Positions 44,024 through 52,715 are shown, counted from the first letter of the stretch. The stretch: 64,000 bases of DNA from JBJHBP01 sp050485645 (GCA_050485645.1 JBJHBT010000008.1:1-64000); one strand, 5' to 3'. Notes: generated by a model not told the origin, from the sequence alone. Numbers and translations are program-made.

Positions 44024-45067
44024 ATGCCCGTCACACAGTGGCAGACACGCAATGCGGTTTCGGACCGCTGGCAGCGACCGCTGCGGGATCTGCGGATCTC
44101 GGTGATCGACCGCTGCAATTATCGCTGCCCGTACTGCATGCCGGCCGAGATTTTCGGCGATGCCCACCAGTTCCTGCCCAGATCCCACTGGCTCACGGCC
44201 GGTGAGATCAAGCGCCTGGCCGGACTGTTCGTGCAGCTGGGGGTGTCCAAACTGCGTGTCACCGGCGGTGAGCCGCTGCTGCGTCGCGACATCGTGGACG
44301 TGGTCGCCGGGTTGTCGGAGCTTGCCGGCGTCGAGGACCTTGCCCTGACCACCAACGGTACCCGCCTTGCCGAGATGGCCGGCCAGCTCAAGGGCGCTGG
44401 CCTGAAACGCGTGACCGTAAGCCTGGACAGCCTGGACGACGCCGTGTTTCGCGAAATGAACGGCAATCGCGGCGATGTCGCGCGAGTGCTGACCGGTGTG
44501 GAGGCGGCCGCAACGCAGGGCTTCGCGCCGATCAAGCTGAATGTGGTGGTGCAGAAGGGGAAGAACGATCATACGGTGCTCGACCTGCTGGAACGCTTCC
44601 GTGGCACAGGTGTGATCGTGCGCTTCATTGAATACATGGATGTGGGTACCCTGAACGGCTGGCAGCGCGACCAGGTGCTCACGTCCCGGGAACTGCTGTA
44701 TCGCATTGCCGAACGCTGGCCGCTGGAACCGCTGGATCGCAACTACCGCGGCGAAGTGGCGAAGCGCTACCGTTTCACGGATGGGCAGGGTGAGATCGGC
44801 TTCATATCGTCCGTCAGCGAGCCGTTCTGCGGTGACTGCCACCGCGCCAGGCTGTCCGCCGACGGCAGCCTCTACACCTGCCTGTTCGCGGCGCGGGGCA
44901 CCGACCTGCGCGGCCCGCTGCGCGCCGGCGCCAGCGATGCCGATCTGGTGGGACTGCTGCAGAACGTGTGGCGCAACCGTGACGATCGCTACAGCGAGCA
45001 GCGTGGTCGCGCGCGGCCGGCTGATGACGAAGCTGCGCGAATGGAAATGTACAGGATGGGTGGATGA
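44024..45067 (+). CDS. moaA: GTP 3',8-cyclase MoaA
   Basis: Radical-SAM enzyme that rearranges GTP to 3',8-cyclo-GTP, the first step of molybdopterin synthesis. 347 residues with the N-terminal cluster motif CNYRCPYCMP, VTGGEPLLRRD and TTNGTRLAE. The C-terminal second cluster motif is FCGDCHRARLSADGSLYTCLF (Cys-x2-Cys-x13-Cys), and the chain ends in Gly-Gly. ATG 44024 has CAGGAG upstream; the frame is open back to 43895, but that stretch lies across the promoter. Its stop overlaps the moaC start by four bases. Confidence 0.96.
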   Translation: MPVTQWQTRNAVSDRWQRPLRDLRISVIDRCNYRCPYCMPAEIFGDAHQFLPRSHWLTAGEIKRLAGLFVQLGVSKLRVTGGEPLLRRDIVDVVAGLSELAGVEDLALTTNGTRLAEMAGQLKGAGLKRVTVSLDSLDDAVFREMNGNRGDVARVLTGVEAAATQGFAPIKLNVVVQKGKNDHTVLDLLERFRGTGVIVRFIEYMDVGTLNGWQRDQVLTSRELLYRIAERWPLEPLDRNYRGEVAKRYRFTDGQGEIGFISSVSEPFCGDCHRARLSADGSLYTCLFAARGTDLRGPLRAGASDADLVGLLQNVWRNRDDRYSEQRGRARPADDEAARMEMYRMGG

Positions 45068-45627
45068 AGCTGTCGCATGTCGATGCCGCGAACCGACCGA
45101 CCATGGTCAACGTGGCGGAAAAGGCCGTCACCACGCGCACGGCGGTGGCGCGCGCAGTCGTGAGTTTTCCACCGGAGGCGCGGCTGGCCACGGGTGAGGA
45201 ACTGCGCACGAAGAAAGGACCGGTGTTCGATACCGCGATCGTCGCCGGCGTCATGGCCGCCAAGCGCACCCATGAGCTGATTCCGTTCTGTCATCCGATC
45301 GCACTTGAGGACTGCCGCATCTCGGTGAACTGGGGCGCCGATGGCGAGATCGTCATCGAATGCGCGGTGCGGGCGACGCACAAGACCGGTGTCGAGATGG
45401 AGGCGCTTACCGGCGCCACCGCCGCGGCGCTGACGGTCTACGACATGTGCAAGGCGATGACGCATGCGATACGCATCAGCGACGTCATGCTGGTGAGCAA
45501 GACCGGTGGCAGGCGGGACTATGCCCTGGATGCCGCCGGGCAGGCGGGTGCCCCGCCGCCGGGCTCTGTTGACGCCGGAGTTGCCGCGCAGTCCGAACCG
45601 GAGGCCGTGCCTCGGGGGGCGTCGTGA
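45064..45627 (+). CDS. moaC: Cyclic pyranopterin monophosphate synthase MoaC
   Basis: Converts 3',8-cyclo-GTP to cyclic pyranopterin monophosphate. 187 residues with GPVFDTAIVAGVMAAKRTHELIPFCHP, the KTGVEMEALTGATAAALTVYDMCKA block and SKTGGRRDY. It is about 25 residues longer than E. coli MoaC, with a low-complexity Ala/Pro tail. ATG 45064 overlaps the moaA stop (ATGA) and its own stop overlaps the moaD GTG, so the three genes are translationally coupled. Confidence 0.95.
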   Translation: MKLSHVDAANRPTMVNVAEKAVTTRTAVARAVVSFPPEARLATGEELRTKKGPVFDTAIVAGVMAAKRTHELIPFCHPIALEDCRISVNWGADGEIVIECAVRATHKTGVEMEALTGATAAALTVYDMCKAMTHAIRISDVMLVSKTGGRRDYALDAAGQAGAPPPGSVDAGVAAQSEPEAVPRGAS

Positions 45628-45866
45628 TCGAAGTCACCGCGAAGTACTTCGCCGCCTTTCGCGAGCATGCCGGAATCGATGTCGAGCGGTTTGCGACTGA
45701 TGCCGGTACGGCTGCCGAGCTCTACGACGAAGTGGCGGGTCGCCACGGCTTCGCCGATGCCATGCCGCGCTGCAAGGTCGCGATCAATAACGAACTGGCC
45801 GACTGGAATGCGAAGCTCGACAATGGCGATGTGGTGCTGTTCTTTCCGCCGGTGGCCGGTGGCTGA
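45624..45866 (+). CDS. moaD: Molybdopterin synthase small subunit MoaD
   Basis: Sulfur carrier of molybdopterin synthase. 80 residues with a ubiquitin-like fold and the required C-terminal Gly-Gly in FFPPVAGG, which is adenylated and thiocarboxylated. GTG 45624 overlaps the moaC stop by four bases. The 106-bp gap before moaE holds no gene. Confidence 0.93.
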   Translation: MIEVTAKYFAAFREHAGIDVERFATDAGTAAELYDEVAGRHGFADAMPRCKVAINNELADWNAKLDNGDVVLFFPPVAGG

Positions 45867-45972
45867 ATCGCGGATTCCTCATGAACCGGGTGACGCCCTC
45901 GGGGTTGCCAGGCTTTGAGGTTGTCGCGGTTCACAAGGAATCGGCTCGGTAGCCTGTGACAGGCGAGGTGGC

Positions 45973-46443
45973 ATGACGTTTCAGATCATCGAGCGGGCGA
46001 TCGATCCGGATGCGTTGCGGCGCGAGCTGGCGGATCGGCGTGCCGGTGCGTTCATCGCTTTCGAGGGCTGGGTGCGCGACCACAATGAAGGCGAGGCGGT
46101 GACGGCGCTCGACTACGAATCACACCCGGAAATCGCCGACAGGGAGGGGGCACGCATCGTGGCTGAAGCCCTGCAGAAGTTTGCAGTCATCGGCGCGCAC
46201 TGCCGGCATCGGGTCGGGGCGCTGCGGATCGGCGACTGCGCGGTGTGGGTGGGTGTCAGCGCCGCGCACCGCGGCGCCGCATTCGAGGCTGCGCGCTACA
46301 TCATCGACGAGGTGAAGCTGCGTGTGCCGATCTGGAAGAAAGAACATTATCGCAATGGCAGTTCCGGCTGGGTGAACTGCGCGACCGGTGCGCCAGCCAC
46401 AAGTCCGCATCCGGCCACAGGTTCTCAAGGGAATGGAGAATGA
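45973..46443 (+). CDS. moaE: Molybdopterin synthase large subunit MoaE
   Basis: Catalytic subunit that inserts two sulfurs from MoaD into cyclic pyranopterin. 156 residues with GAFIAFEGWVRDHNEG, HRVGALRIGDCAVWVGVSAAHRGAAFEAARYIIDEVK and the active-site lysines in PIWKKEHY. Start ATG 45973 after GAGG. Its stop overlaps the glrR ATG by four bases, linking the Moco operon to a two-component system. Confidence 0.95.
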   Translation: MTFQIIERAIDPDALRRELADRRAGAFIAFEGWVRDHNEGEAVTALDYESHPEIADREGARIVAEALQKFAVIGAHCRHRVGALRIGDCAVWVGVSAAHRGAAFEAARYIIDEVKLRVPIWKKEHYRNGSSGWVNCATGAPATSPHPATGSQGNGE

Positions 46444-47828
46444 CTATGGAAACGTCTGCCGGGGGTAAGCGCAGGGTACTGCTCGTCGACGACGACCCCG
46501 GACTGCTGCGTGTACTGTCCCTGCGGTTGCAGCGCGAAGGCTATGAGGTCTCCGCCGCCGACAGCGGCCGCCATGCGCTGGCGGTTCTGTCCGGTTTTCG
46601 TCCCGACGTCGTCATCACCGACATGCGCATGGATGGCATGGACGGGCTCATGCTGTTCGACGCGATCCGCGAGAAGCAGCCGACACTGCCGGTGATTCTG
46701 CTGACGGCGCACGGAACGATCCCGGATGCCGTGGATGCCACCGAGCGTGGCGTGTTCGCCTACCTGACGAAACCTTTCGACAAGGAACAGCTGATCAAGG
46801 TGCTGGAGCGGGCGGCGGGCCTGTTCAGCCACAGCGAAGACGATGAGCCCGACGACAGCGAATGGCGTCGTGAGATCGTCACGCGCAGCACGTCGATGGA
46901 AAAGCTCCTCAAGGAGGCCTGGCTGGTCGCGCAGAGCGATGCCAGCGTGCTGATTCAGGGTGAGAGCGGCACCGGCAAGGAGCTGCTCACACGGGCAATT
47001 CACCGCGCCAGCGCCCGCAGCGAGCACCCGCTGGTGGCGGTGAACTGTACGGCGATTCCGGAGCATCTGCTGGAGGCGGAACTGTTCGGTCACAAGAAGG
47101 GCGCCTTTACCGGCGCCACGCAGGCGCATAGCGGCCTGATCCAGGCCGCCGATCAGGGAACACTGTTCCTGGACGAAATCGGCGATATGCCGCTGCACCT
47201 TCAGGCCAAGCTGCTGCGCACGCTCGAGGAACGGGAGATCCGGCCGGTGGGCTCGTCGGAAACGATCGGCGTGGACGTGCGCGTCGTATCGGCCACGCAC
47301 CAGAATCTGGAAGAGGCGATTGTCGACAAGCGGTTCCGGGAAGACCTGTACTACCGTCTCAACGTAGTGACGCTGGAGATTCCGCCTCTGTCGGAGCGGC
47401 GCCAGGACATACCGCTGCTGGTGGATCACTTTCTTGCCGGCGTGAAAAAGCGCGGGCGCAACTCGGGCGTCGACGTGCAGTCGTTCTCCAAGGAGGCGAT
47501 CGAGCTGCTCCTGGCCTCGGACTGGCCCGGCAACGTGCGCCAGTTGCGCAACGTCGTCGAGCAGTGCGTGGCGTTGGCCACCACACCGGTGATACCCGCC
47601 GGACCGGTGGAGCGGGCGCTCAAGCGCAACACCAAGGCGCTGCTGCCGTTCTCCGAGGCACGGGACATTTTCGAGCTGGAGTATCTGACCGACCTCCTGG
47701 AGATGACGAATGGCCAGGTCGCCCAGGCGGCCCGCCTTGCCGGACGCAACCGATCACAGTTCTACAAGCTGCTGAGCAAGCACTCCCTGGAACCGGAGCT
47801 GTTCCGCGACAGGGGCGACGAGGAATGA
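46440..47828 (+). CDS. glrR: Sigma-54 response regulator GlrR-type
   Basis: NtrC-family activator for sigma-54 promoters. 462 residues: receiver domain with phosphoacceptor Asp 61 in VVITDMRMDG, AAA+ domain with GESGTGKE (Walker A, about residue 175), the sigma-54-contacting GAFTGA loop near 221, and FLDEIGDMPL. A Fis-type helix-turn-helix at the C terminus has TNGQVAQAARLAGRNRSQFYKLL. ATG 46440 overlaps moaE; ATG 46446 is possible. The paired kinase gene follows 77 bp on. Identification as GlrR rests on order with a QseE/GlrK-type kinase and a QseG-like lipoprotein. Confidence 0.88.
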   Translation: MTMETSAGGKRRVLLVDDDPGLLRVLSLRLQREGYEVSAADSGRHALAVLSGFRPDVVITDMRMDGMDGLMLFDAIREKQPTLPVILLTAHGTIPDAVDATERGVFAYLTKPFDKEQLIKVLERAAGLFSHSEDDEPDDSEWRREIVTRSTSMEKLLKEAWLVAQSDASVLIQGESGTGKELLTRAIHRASARSEHPLVAVNCTAIPEHLLEAELFGHKKGAFTGATQAHSGLIQAADQGTLFLDEIGDMPLHLQAKLLRTLEEREIRPVGSSETIGVDVRVVSATHQNLEEAIVDKRFREDLYYRLNVVTLEIPPLSERRQDIPLLVDHFLAGVKKRGRNSGVDVQSFSKEAIELLLASDWPGNVRQLRNVVEQCVALATTPVIPAGPVERALKRNTKALLPFSEARDIFELEYLTDLLEMTNGQVAQAARLAGRNRSQFYKLLSKHSLEPELFRDRGDEE

Positions 47829-47905
47829 GCGGTCTGGCGGAACCGGGTGTCCGCCAGCGTGCGCAGCGCCACACCGCTGCCCTTCTGACAACCCCGGGGT
47901 GGTAG

Positions 47906-49345
47906 ATGCGATATCGCCCACGTTCCATCGTGCGGCTGATGCTGGTGGGGCTCCCGGTCGTGCTCGCGCCGCTGATCGTCGCCATCGTCACGGCGATCAT
48001 CCAGGTGGACCGCCTGGCTGTCAGCAGCCACGCGGCGATGCTCGAAGCCGAAGCGGCTACTCACCAGAGTCGCCGCCTGCTGGAGCGTCTGAGTGAAATG
48101 CGTCGCCCCTACATGCAGTATCGCGTGACCGGCGACCAGGATTTCTTCGACATCTATTCGGATCGGCGCGAGCGGTTTCTGGATGCGGTACGGAACCTGA
48201 GCGACCTGCCGTTGACTGAACCGGTCAGGGAGCATCTGCGGTCGCTCAGCGCCGAAGAGGCGAACCTGGCCTATCTCATCGGTACGAATGCAACTGAATT
48301 CGTGCCCGATGAGCCCTCGGAAGACGCCGAGCGGATCTGGACGGAGCTGATCGACAGGGCCCGCGCCATTCTGTCCGAGGGCAGCGCTCTGATCGAGGCG
48401 CAGGCCAACGAAATGACCGAGACCGCGTCAGAACTCCAGCGCATGCTGCTGATGCAGGCCATGGCCATCATACCGGCAAGCATACTGCTGGCGTTTCTGT
48501 TCGTGCTGCTGATCAACCGGCCCATGCGCGCGCTGGGCAAGGCCATCCGCGGTCTGGGTGCGGGAAATTTCACGGATCCCATTTTCGTGCACGGGTCCCG
48601 GGACGTCGAGGAGCTCGGCGAGCAGCTGGATTGGCTGCGACGCCGGATCCATGAGCTGGAGCAGCAGAAGCTGACGTTTCTGCGCCATGTTTCGCACGAG
48701 TTGAAGACGCCGCTGACGACGATTCGCGAAGGGTCCGGGCTGCTTGCCGAGGCGCTGGCGGATGCCGCGCCGGAAGAGGCGGAAATATCCCGTATAATGA
48801 ATGCCAGCAGCCTGCAGCTGCAGAAACTCATAGAAGATCTGCTGTTGTTCGGTAAGATGCAGGATACTGTCGCCGACCTGCACCTGGTGGACGATGTGGA
48901 CGTGGCCGCGCTGCTGATGGGCGTTGTCGAGAGCCACTCCGTCGCGGTTGGCGCCAGGCAGATAGACGTGGAAACCGACTTCACGCCGGTGCGGATCCGC
49001 GCCGATGAGAACAGACTGCGGATAATTTTCGACAATCTGCTTTCCAATGCCGTGAAGTATACGCCGCAGAAGGGCCGTATCCTTTGTTCGCTCAGTGTCG
49101 GCGACGGATTTGCGCTGATCGATGTCGAGGACACCGGCCCTGGTGTGGCGAAGTCGGAAAGAGAACTGATCTTCGAGCCCTTCCGGCAGGGGCGGGCGCT
49201 GTACAAGTCCAGTGTCAAAGGTACGGGTCTGGGGTTATCGATTGCGAGGGAATACGCGGAGGCCCATCATGGTTTCATCGAAGCGCTTGAGTCAGACAGC
49301 GGCGCGCACTTTCGCGTCAGGCTGCCGGTGGCTGGCCCCGGCTAG
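47906..49345 (+). CDS. glrK: Sensor histidine kinase GlrK/QseE-type
   Basis: Membrane sensor kinase, the partner of GlrR. 479 residues: TM1 (about 10-32), a periplasmic four-helix-like sensor to about 185, TM2, a HAMP domain, then the dimerisation motif HVSHELKTPL (His near 264). The ATPase has NLLSNAVKYT, VEDTGPGV and KGTGLGLSIAREY. In E. coli glrK precedes qseG and glrR; here the regulator comes first. Signals are unknown; the E. coli system controls glmY and envelope genes. A TTG-started lipoprotein follows after 13 bp. Confidence 0.88.
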   Translation: MRYRPRSIVRLMLVGLPVVLAPLIVAIVTAIIQVDRLAVSSHAAMLEAEAATHQSRRLLERLSEMRRPYMQYRVTGDQDFFDIYSDRRERFLDAVRNLSDLPLTEPVREHLRSLSAEEANLAYLIGTNATEFVPDEPSEDAERIWTELIDRARAILSEGSALIEAQANEMTETASELQRMLLMQAMAIIPASILLAFLFVLLINRPMRALGKAIRGLGAGNFTDPIFVHGSRDVEELGEQLDWLRRRIHELEQQKLTFLRHVSHELKTPLTTIREGSGLLAEALADAAPEEAEISRIMNASSLQLQKLIEDLLLFGKMQDTVADLHLVDDVDVAALLMGVVESHSVAVGARQIDVETDFTPVRIRADENRLRIIFDNLLSNAVKYTPQKGRILCSLSVGDGFALIDVEDTGPGVAKSERELIFEPFRQGRALYKSSVKGTGLGLSIAREYAEAHHGFIEALESDSGAHFRVRLPVAGPG

Positions 49346-49358
49346 GGGGTGTGTCAGG

Positions 49359-49772
49359 TTGCGGCTGTTGGGGATGCTGGGCGGTGCGGCGCTGGCGGGA
49401 GGCTGCAGCGGTTCGGTCACGGTTCCGGACGAACCCGAGTTGATGGCCGACATGCCGTCGCAGGACGCAGTCGAGGTGATCGATGAAGGCCGCATGGCTG
49501 ACGATCTCACGGAACTGTTTGCGGAGCGTGTGCGGGATGCACAGCAGCACTGGCCGCAGCCGGATGAAGGTTCCCGGTACGAGGAGTTCCGGCTTGGTCT
49601 GATGCTGGCCGGTTGTGAAAGTACTACCGAGGCGCTGCAGGCGGAAGTCGCTGCGCTGGGCGAGGCGCTGGCGAGAGAGCGCGAACAGCGGCAGCTCCTC
49701 GAGGCGCAGCTTGCCGCCCTGAAGGAAATCGAGCAGCAGACTTCGATCGACGACGAAGTCAGCTTGTTGTGA
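49359..49772 (+). CDS. QseG/YfhG-like lipoprotein
   Basis: A 137-residue lipoprotein (lipobox LAGGC near residue 20) with an acidic region and a C-terminal coiled coil rich in Glu, Leu and Ala (about residues 85-130), containing the ALKEIEQ segment typical of QseG. QseG interacts with QseE/GlrK at the outer membrane, which fits its place right after glrK. The start is TTG 49359, chosen because AGGGGG precedes it and the signal begins there; the frame is open further upstream inside glrK. Sequence similarity to QseG is modest. Confidence 0.7.
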   Translation: MRLLGMLGGAALAGGCSGSVTVPDEPELMADMPSQDAVEVIDEGRMADDLTELFAERVRDAQQHWPQPDEGSRYEEFRLGLMLAGCESTTEALQAEVAALGEALAREREQRQLLEAQLAALKEIEQQTSIDDEVSLL

Positions 49773-49860
49773 CAGCCCTCCAACGGTGATGTCGGCGCAC
49801 GGAACGTTCCACTGTGTTCCGCGCTGCTCCACGTCTTCAGTGCTTCAGGACGCTGCTGAT

Positions 49861-50778
49861 TCACGGCGCGCGTAGCGCATTCATCCGCGTGAGCCACTCC
49901 GCCGGCAGGTCGATCATATAGTCGCGAACCGGCTCGCTGAGCCCCGCGAGAGCGAGCAGGACAACCGCCAGACCGGTATATACCCACAGCAGGCTTCTGT
50001 CGGACAACAGGTAGCGCCGGCCCCTGCCCGATCCACCGCCGGCAACCGGCCTTTGCCGGCGTCCTGATGCCGGCGGAAGCCCTGCAGCGACGAGAAACTG
50101 GCGTGCATCACGAATCGGTGTGCCGGTACGGTCGATGCCCAGCACGGCCGCAATGGCCTTCCTGCGGGGAGCTGGCAGCTCTCTCAGGCGCGGTTCGTCG
50201 GGTTCGGCCGGCCATGGTGTTGCCGTGTACAGCTCGAACGCCAATGCGGCCAGAGCGCGTACATCGTCAAGCTGATCCGGCATGAACTGCTGGCGGCGTT
50301 TCAGTTGTCCCCAGAGGAAGCCGGACAGCCGATAGCCACGTTGCGGCGTGACAAGGATGTTTTCTGTGCGGACGTCGCCATGTGCGATGCCACGGTCGTG
50401 GGCGTACGCCAGCGCATTGCCTGTGGTGGCGACGATCCTGTCAGCTTCGGCAACGGTGAGCCTGGGCTGCGCCGGGTCGTCCAAGGCTTCCCGCAGCGTT
50501 CTGCCCTCCACGAGCTCCGTCGCCACGTATACCGTATCGCCGTCCCTGCCGATGTCCAGCAACCGCACGATGTCCGGGTGGATCAGCGGTCGCACGCGCT
50601 GAAAGCAGCGCTGCAGCTCTCCATAAATCGTGTGGCTGGCGATCATTCCCTGCGGCAGCAGCCAGATGGCCACCTGCTGACGACCCGTTGCCGTGCGTGT
50701 ATCCGCGGCGCGATACGCATGGCCGACCGTACCGCTGATGTGCAGCTCTGCCTGTATCGCGTAGCGTCCGTTGATCAT
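49861..50778 (-). CDS. Membrane-anchored protein pseudokinase
   Basis: A 305-residue protein-kinase-fold protein with a C-terminal membrane segment (WVYTGLAVVLLALAGL). The glycine-rich loop region (LHISGTVGHAYRA) and catalytic-loop HGDVRTENIL remain. The beta-3 lysine is replaced (VAIWLL, Trp for Lys), and DFG reads SGF, so two of the ATP-coordinating residues are missing. It probably binds ligands or partners rather than phosphorylating. ATG 50778 with GAGG upstream is preferred to the frame open to 51147, which runs through a repeat array. Not clearly in an operon. Target unknown. Confidence 0.75.
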   Translation of the reverse strand: MINGRYAIQAELHISGTVGHAYRAADTRTATGRQQVAIWLLPQGMIASHTIYGELQRCFQRVRPLIHPDIVRLLDIGRDGDTVYVATELVEGRTLREALDDPAQPRLTVAEADRIVATTGNALAYAHDRGIAHGDVRTENILVTPQRGYRLSGFLWGQLKRRQQFMPDQLDDVRALAALAFELYTATPWPAEPDEPRLRELPAPRRKAIAAVLGIDRTGTPIRDARQFLVAAGLPPASGRRQRPVAGGGSGRGRRYLLSDRSLLWVYTGLAVVLLALAGLSEPVRDYMIDLPAEWLTRMNALRAP

Positions 50779-51184
50779 CGCTGGTACCTCGCCGCCCGTT
50801 GCGCCCCGTTCGTCGGTCCGATCCAACAGCGGTTCACCGGCCCGAGAAGCGCGGCGATCAACGGCTCGCACCTGTGGCTGTAGTAAGACAAGCAAGTTGC
50901 GTACCAGGTCGGATCGCGCGTCTGGCGCGGCGTCTTCGCAACACCGGGCATAACTCCGGGGCACAACCCAGAGCACAACCCGGGGGCACAACCCCGGGAG
51001 CATAATCTCGGGGCTCAATACCGGGCGCGCAGCGGCGTCGCGTTGCAGCCGCGCAGCGCGTGCGGGTATCCGGAGCAGGGCCATCGCGTGCCGGGCAGGC
51101 GGCTCGACGCAGGCACAGGCGGTGGACCTGTCGTGAACCGACAACACCTTGGTGACTGGCGCGCCGTCGCGCCGATGTATCAGA
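50779..51184. other. Intergenic region between pseudokinase and mocA-like gene
   Basis: About 406 bp with no supportable gene. It holds the tandem-repeat array at 50938-51026. The minus-strand frame upstream of the pseudokinase is open here but low in complexity and unlike a protein. Confidence 0.5.
50938..51026. repeat. Degenerate 13-14 bp tandem repeat array
   Basis: About seven copies of a unit near GCACAACCCCGGG, with sub-variants GCATAACTCCGGG, GCACAACCCAGA and GCATAATCTCGGGG. The best copies are at 50961-51000. Each copy is partly palindromic around CCCGGG. It lies between two minus-strand genes and is not coding in any convincing frame. Confidence 0.7.
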
Positions 51185-51808
51185 TCAGCGGGAGCCGGCC
51201 AGCAGCCGTTCGCTGTCCGCCGGTGTGTCGATGTCGATGGCGGCTTCCGCCAGGGGTACCTGGTTGATGGCTGTCATGGCACGCAGGATGTCGCGCGCGC
51301 CGCTATCACCCCGCGCACGTGCAGCAGCGGTCCAGACGCTGCGCGGCAGAACGGCCGGCGCGCCGATCCGATCGTTCTGGCAGGCCGCGGCCGGTATGCG
51401 GGGTTCGCGAAGCCAGGCAGCGCGAAGGCGCCACATTGCGTTGCGGTCGACGAAGGGCTGATCGCTGAGCAGGATCATGGCCGCGCTGGCTGTGGCCGGC
51501 AAAGCGCCGAGTCCCGTGCGCAGCGAGGTTGACAGTCCGGCGCGCCACTGCGGATTGGTGACGATCCGAGCACGCAGGCGATGACGCCTCAGCATGGTAT
51601 TGATGCGCTGTCGGTAAGCGCCTACCACGACCAGTACGCGGGCCGGTGCGATGTCCAGTGCCGCCTCCACGGTGCGCGCCAGGAGCGGGCTGCCCTGATA
51701 TCGCAGCAGCTGCTTCGGCCTGCCAAGCCGCCGCGAGCCGCCCGCCGCGAGCACCACGCACCACAGGTCTGTGCCCCTGCCGCTGTTGCGTTGCCGGAAT
51801 CGCTTCAT
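51185..51808 (-). CDS. MocA-like molybdenum cofactor cytidylyltransferase
   Basis: Nucleotidyltransferase of the GT-A fold that likely makes the cytosine dinucleotide form of Moco used by xanthine-dehydrogenase-type enzymes. 207 residues with the signature LAAGGSRRLGRPKQLL at residues 20-35, SDQPFVDRN, IGAPAVLPRSVW and GDSGARDIL. The layout is closer to MocA/CoxD than to MobA. ATG 51808 is used. An upstream open stretch to 52063 overlaps the divergent gene and is not protein-like. An XdhC-family partner lies at 7.6 kb. Confidence 0.85.
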   Translation of the reverse strand: MKRFRQRNSGRGTDLWCVVLAAGGSRRLGRPKQLLRYQGSPLLARTVEAALDIAPARVLVVVGAYRQRINTMLRRHRLRARIVTNPQWRAGLSTSLRTGLGALPATASAAMILLSDQPFVDRNAMWRLRAAWLREPRIPAAACQNDRIGAPAVLPRSVWTAAARARGDSGARDILRAMTAINQVPLAEAAIDIDTPADSERLLAGSR

Positions 51809-51830
51809 GGACGCCACTATACTTGCCTGC

Positions 51831-52196
51831 ATGGTAGCGGGACTGATCGCGGACGTCATACTGGCATTCCACTTTCTGTGGATACTGTTTGCGATTTTCG
51901 GTGCGCTGGCGGTTTTTCGCTGGCCGCGTCTGATCTGGGTGCATCCGGTGGTGCTGGCCTGGTCGGTGCTGGTGATGCTGACCGGCTGGCTGTGCCCGCT
52001 GACGCCCGCCGAGCTGTACTTCCGGGAGCTTGCCGGCCAGCAGGGTTTCGACGGTGGATTCATAGAGCACTACATCACCGCGGCCATCTATCCGTCCGGA
52101 TTGACGCGCGGCGTACAGATCGGTCTGGGCGTGGCGCTGGCCGTGTTCAACGTGCTGGCGTACGTGGCCCTGTTTAAGTATCGTCGGCACGACTGA
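51831..52196 (+). CDS. DUF2784 membrane protein
   Basis: A 121-residue inner-membrane protein with three hydrophobic segments. HFLWILFAIFGALAVFRWPR and GWLCPLTPAE, followed by GGFIEHYI and IYPSGLTRG, match DUF2784. Function is unknown. ATG 51831 fits the family N terminus; ATG 51807 is an alternative and overlaps the mocA-like ATG on the other strand. It is followed by the GNAT gene after 36 bp. Confidence 0.82.
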   Translation: MVAGLIADVILAFHFLWILFAIFGALAVFRWPRLIWVHPVVLAWSVLVMLTGWLCPLTPAELYFRELAGQQGFDGGFIEHYITAAIYPSGLTRGVQIGLGVALAVFNVLAYVALFKYRRHD

Positions 52197-52232
52197 CAGC
52201 AGCCCACAGGACGCAGGGAAGGACCCGGCGCG

Positions 52233-52706
52233 ATGAGTCTCCGAATCACGCTTGCCCAACGTGAAGACGCTCTGCCGATCGCGCAGATGTCGCGGCGTCT
52301 GATCGAACACGGGTTGCCATGGTCCTGGGACGAGGAACGCGTCGGTCGGGCGATTGCGCATCGGGATACCGCGGCGGTCACGGCCCGCGACGGGCGCAGA
52401 ATGGCCGGCTTCGCGATCATGCAGTTCTATGACAGCCACGCACACCTGAATCTGCTGGCGGTGCATCCCGGCTACCGTCGTCGTGGCGCCGGTCGGCAAC
52501 TGGTGGAATGGCTGGAGGCGTCCGCGCGTGTGGCGGGCATATTCCTGATCCGTCTCGAACTGCGCGTCGACAACGACAGTGCCCGGCTGTTCTATGAACG
52601 CCTGGGATTCCACGAGACCGGGCGACGGCGCGCCTACTATGCCGGGCGCGAGGACGCGTTGTGCATGGCGCACGACCTGGCGGTGATTCCGATTTCACGG
52701 GCATAG
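52233..52706 (+). CDS. GNAT-family N-acetyltransferase (RimI-like)
   Basis: Acetyl-CoA-dependent acetyltransferase of 157 residues. The acetyl-CoA motif is LLAVHPGYRRRGAGRQLVEWLE, and ELRVDNDSARLFYERLGFHETGRRRAYY is the usual C-terminal half. AAGGA lies ahead of ATG 52233. The fold resembles RimI, but the substrate (ribosomal protein, small molecule or peptide) cannot be told. It is nine bases from moaB, likely the same transcript. Confidence 0.82.
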   Translation: MSLRITLAQREDALPIAQMSRRLIEHGLPWSWDEERVGRAIAHRDTAAVTARDGRRMAGFAIMQFYDSHAHLNLLAVHPGYRRRGAGRQLVEWLEASARVAGIFLIRLELRVDNDSARLFYERLGFHETGRRRAYYAGREDALCMAHDLAVIPISRA

Positions 52707-52715
52707 ACCTCAGCA

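Noticed and set aside
50779..51147. N-terminal extension of the pseudokinase
   Set aside because: The frame is open but runs through the tandem-repeat array and is low complexity; the ATG at 50778 has a GAGG ribosome site and begins the kinase fold.
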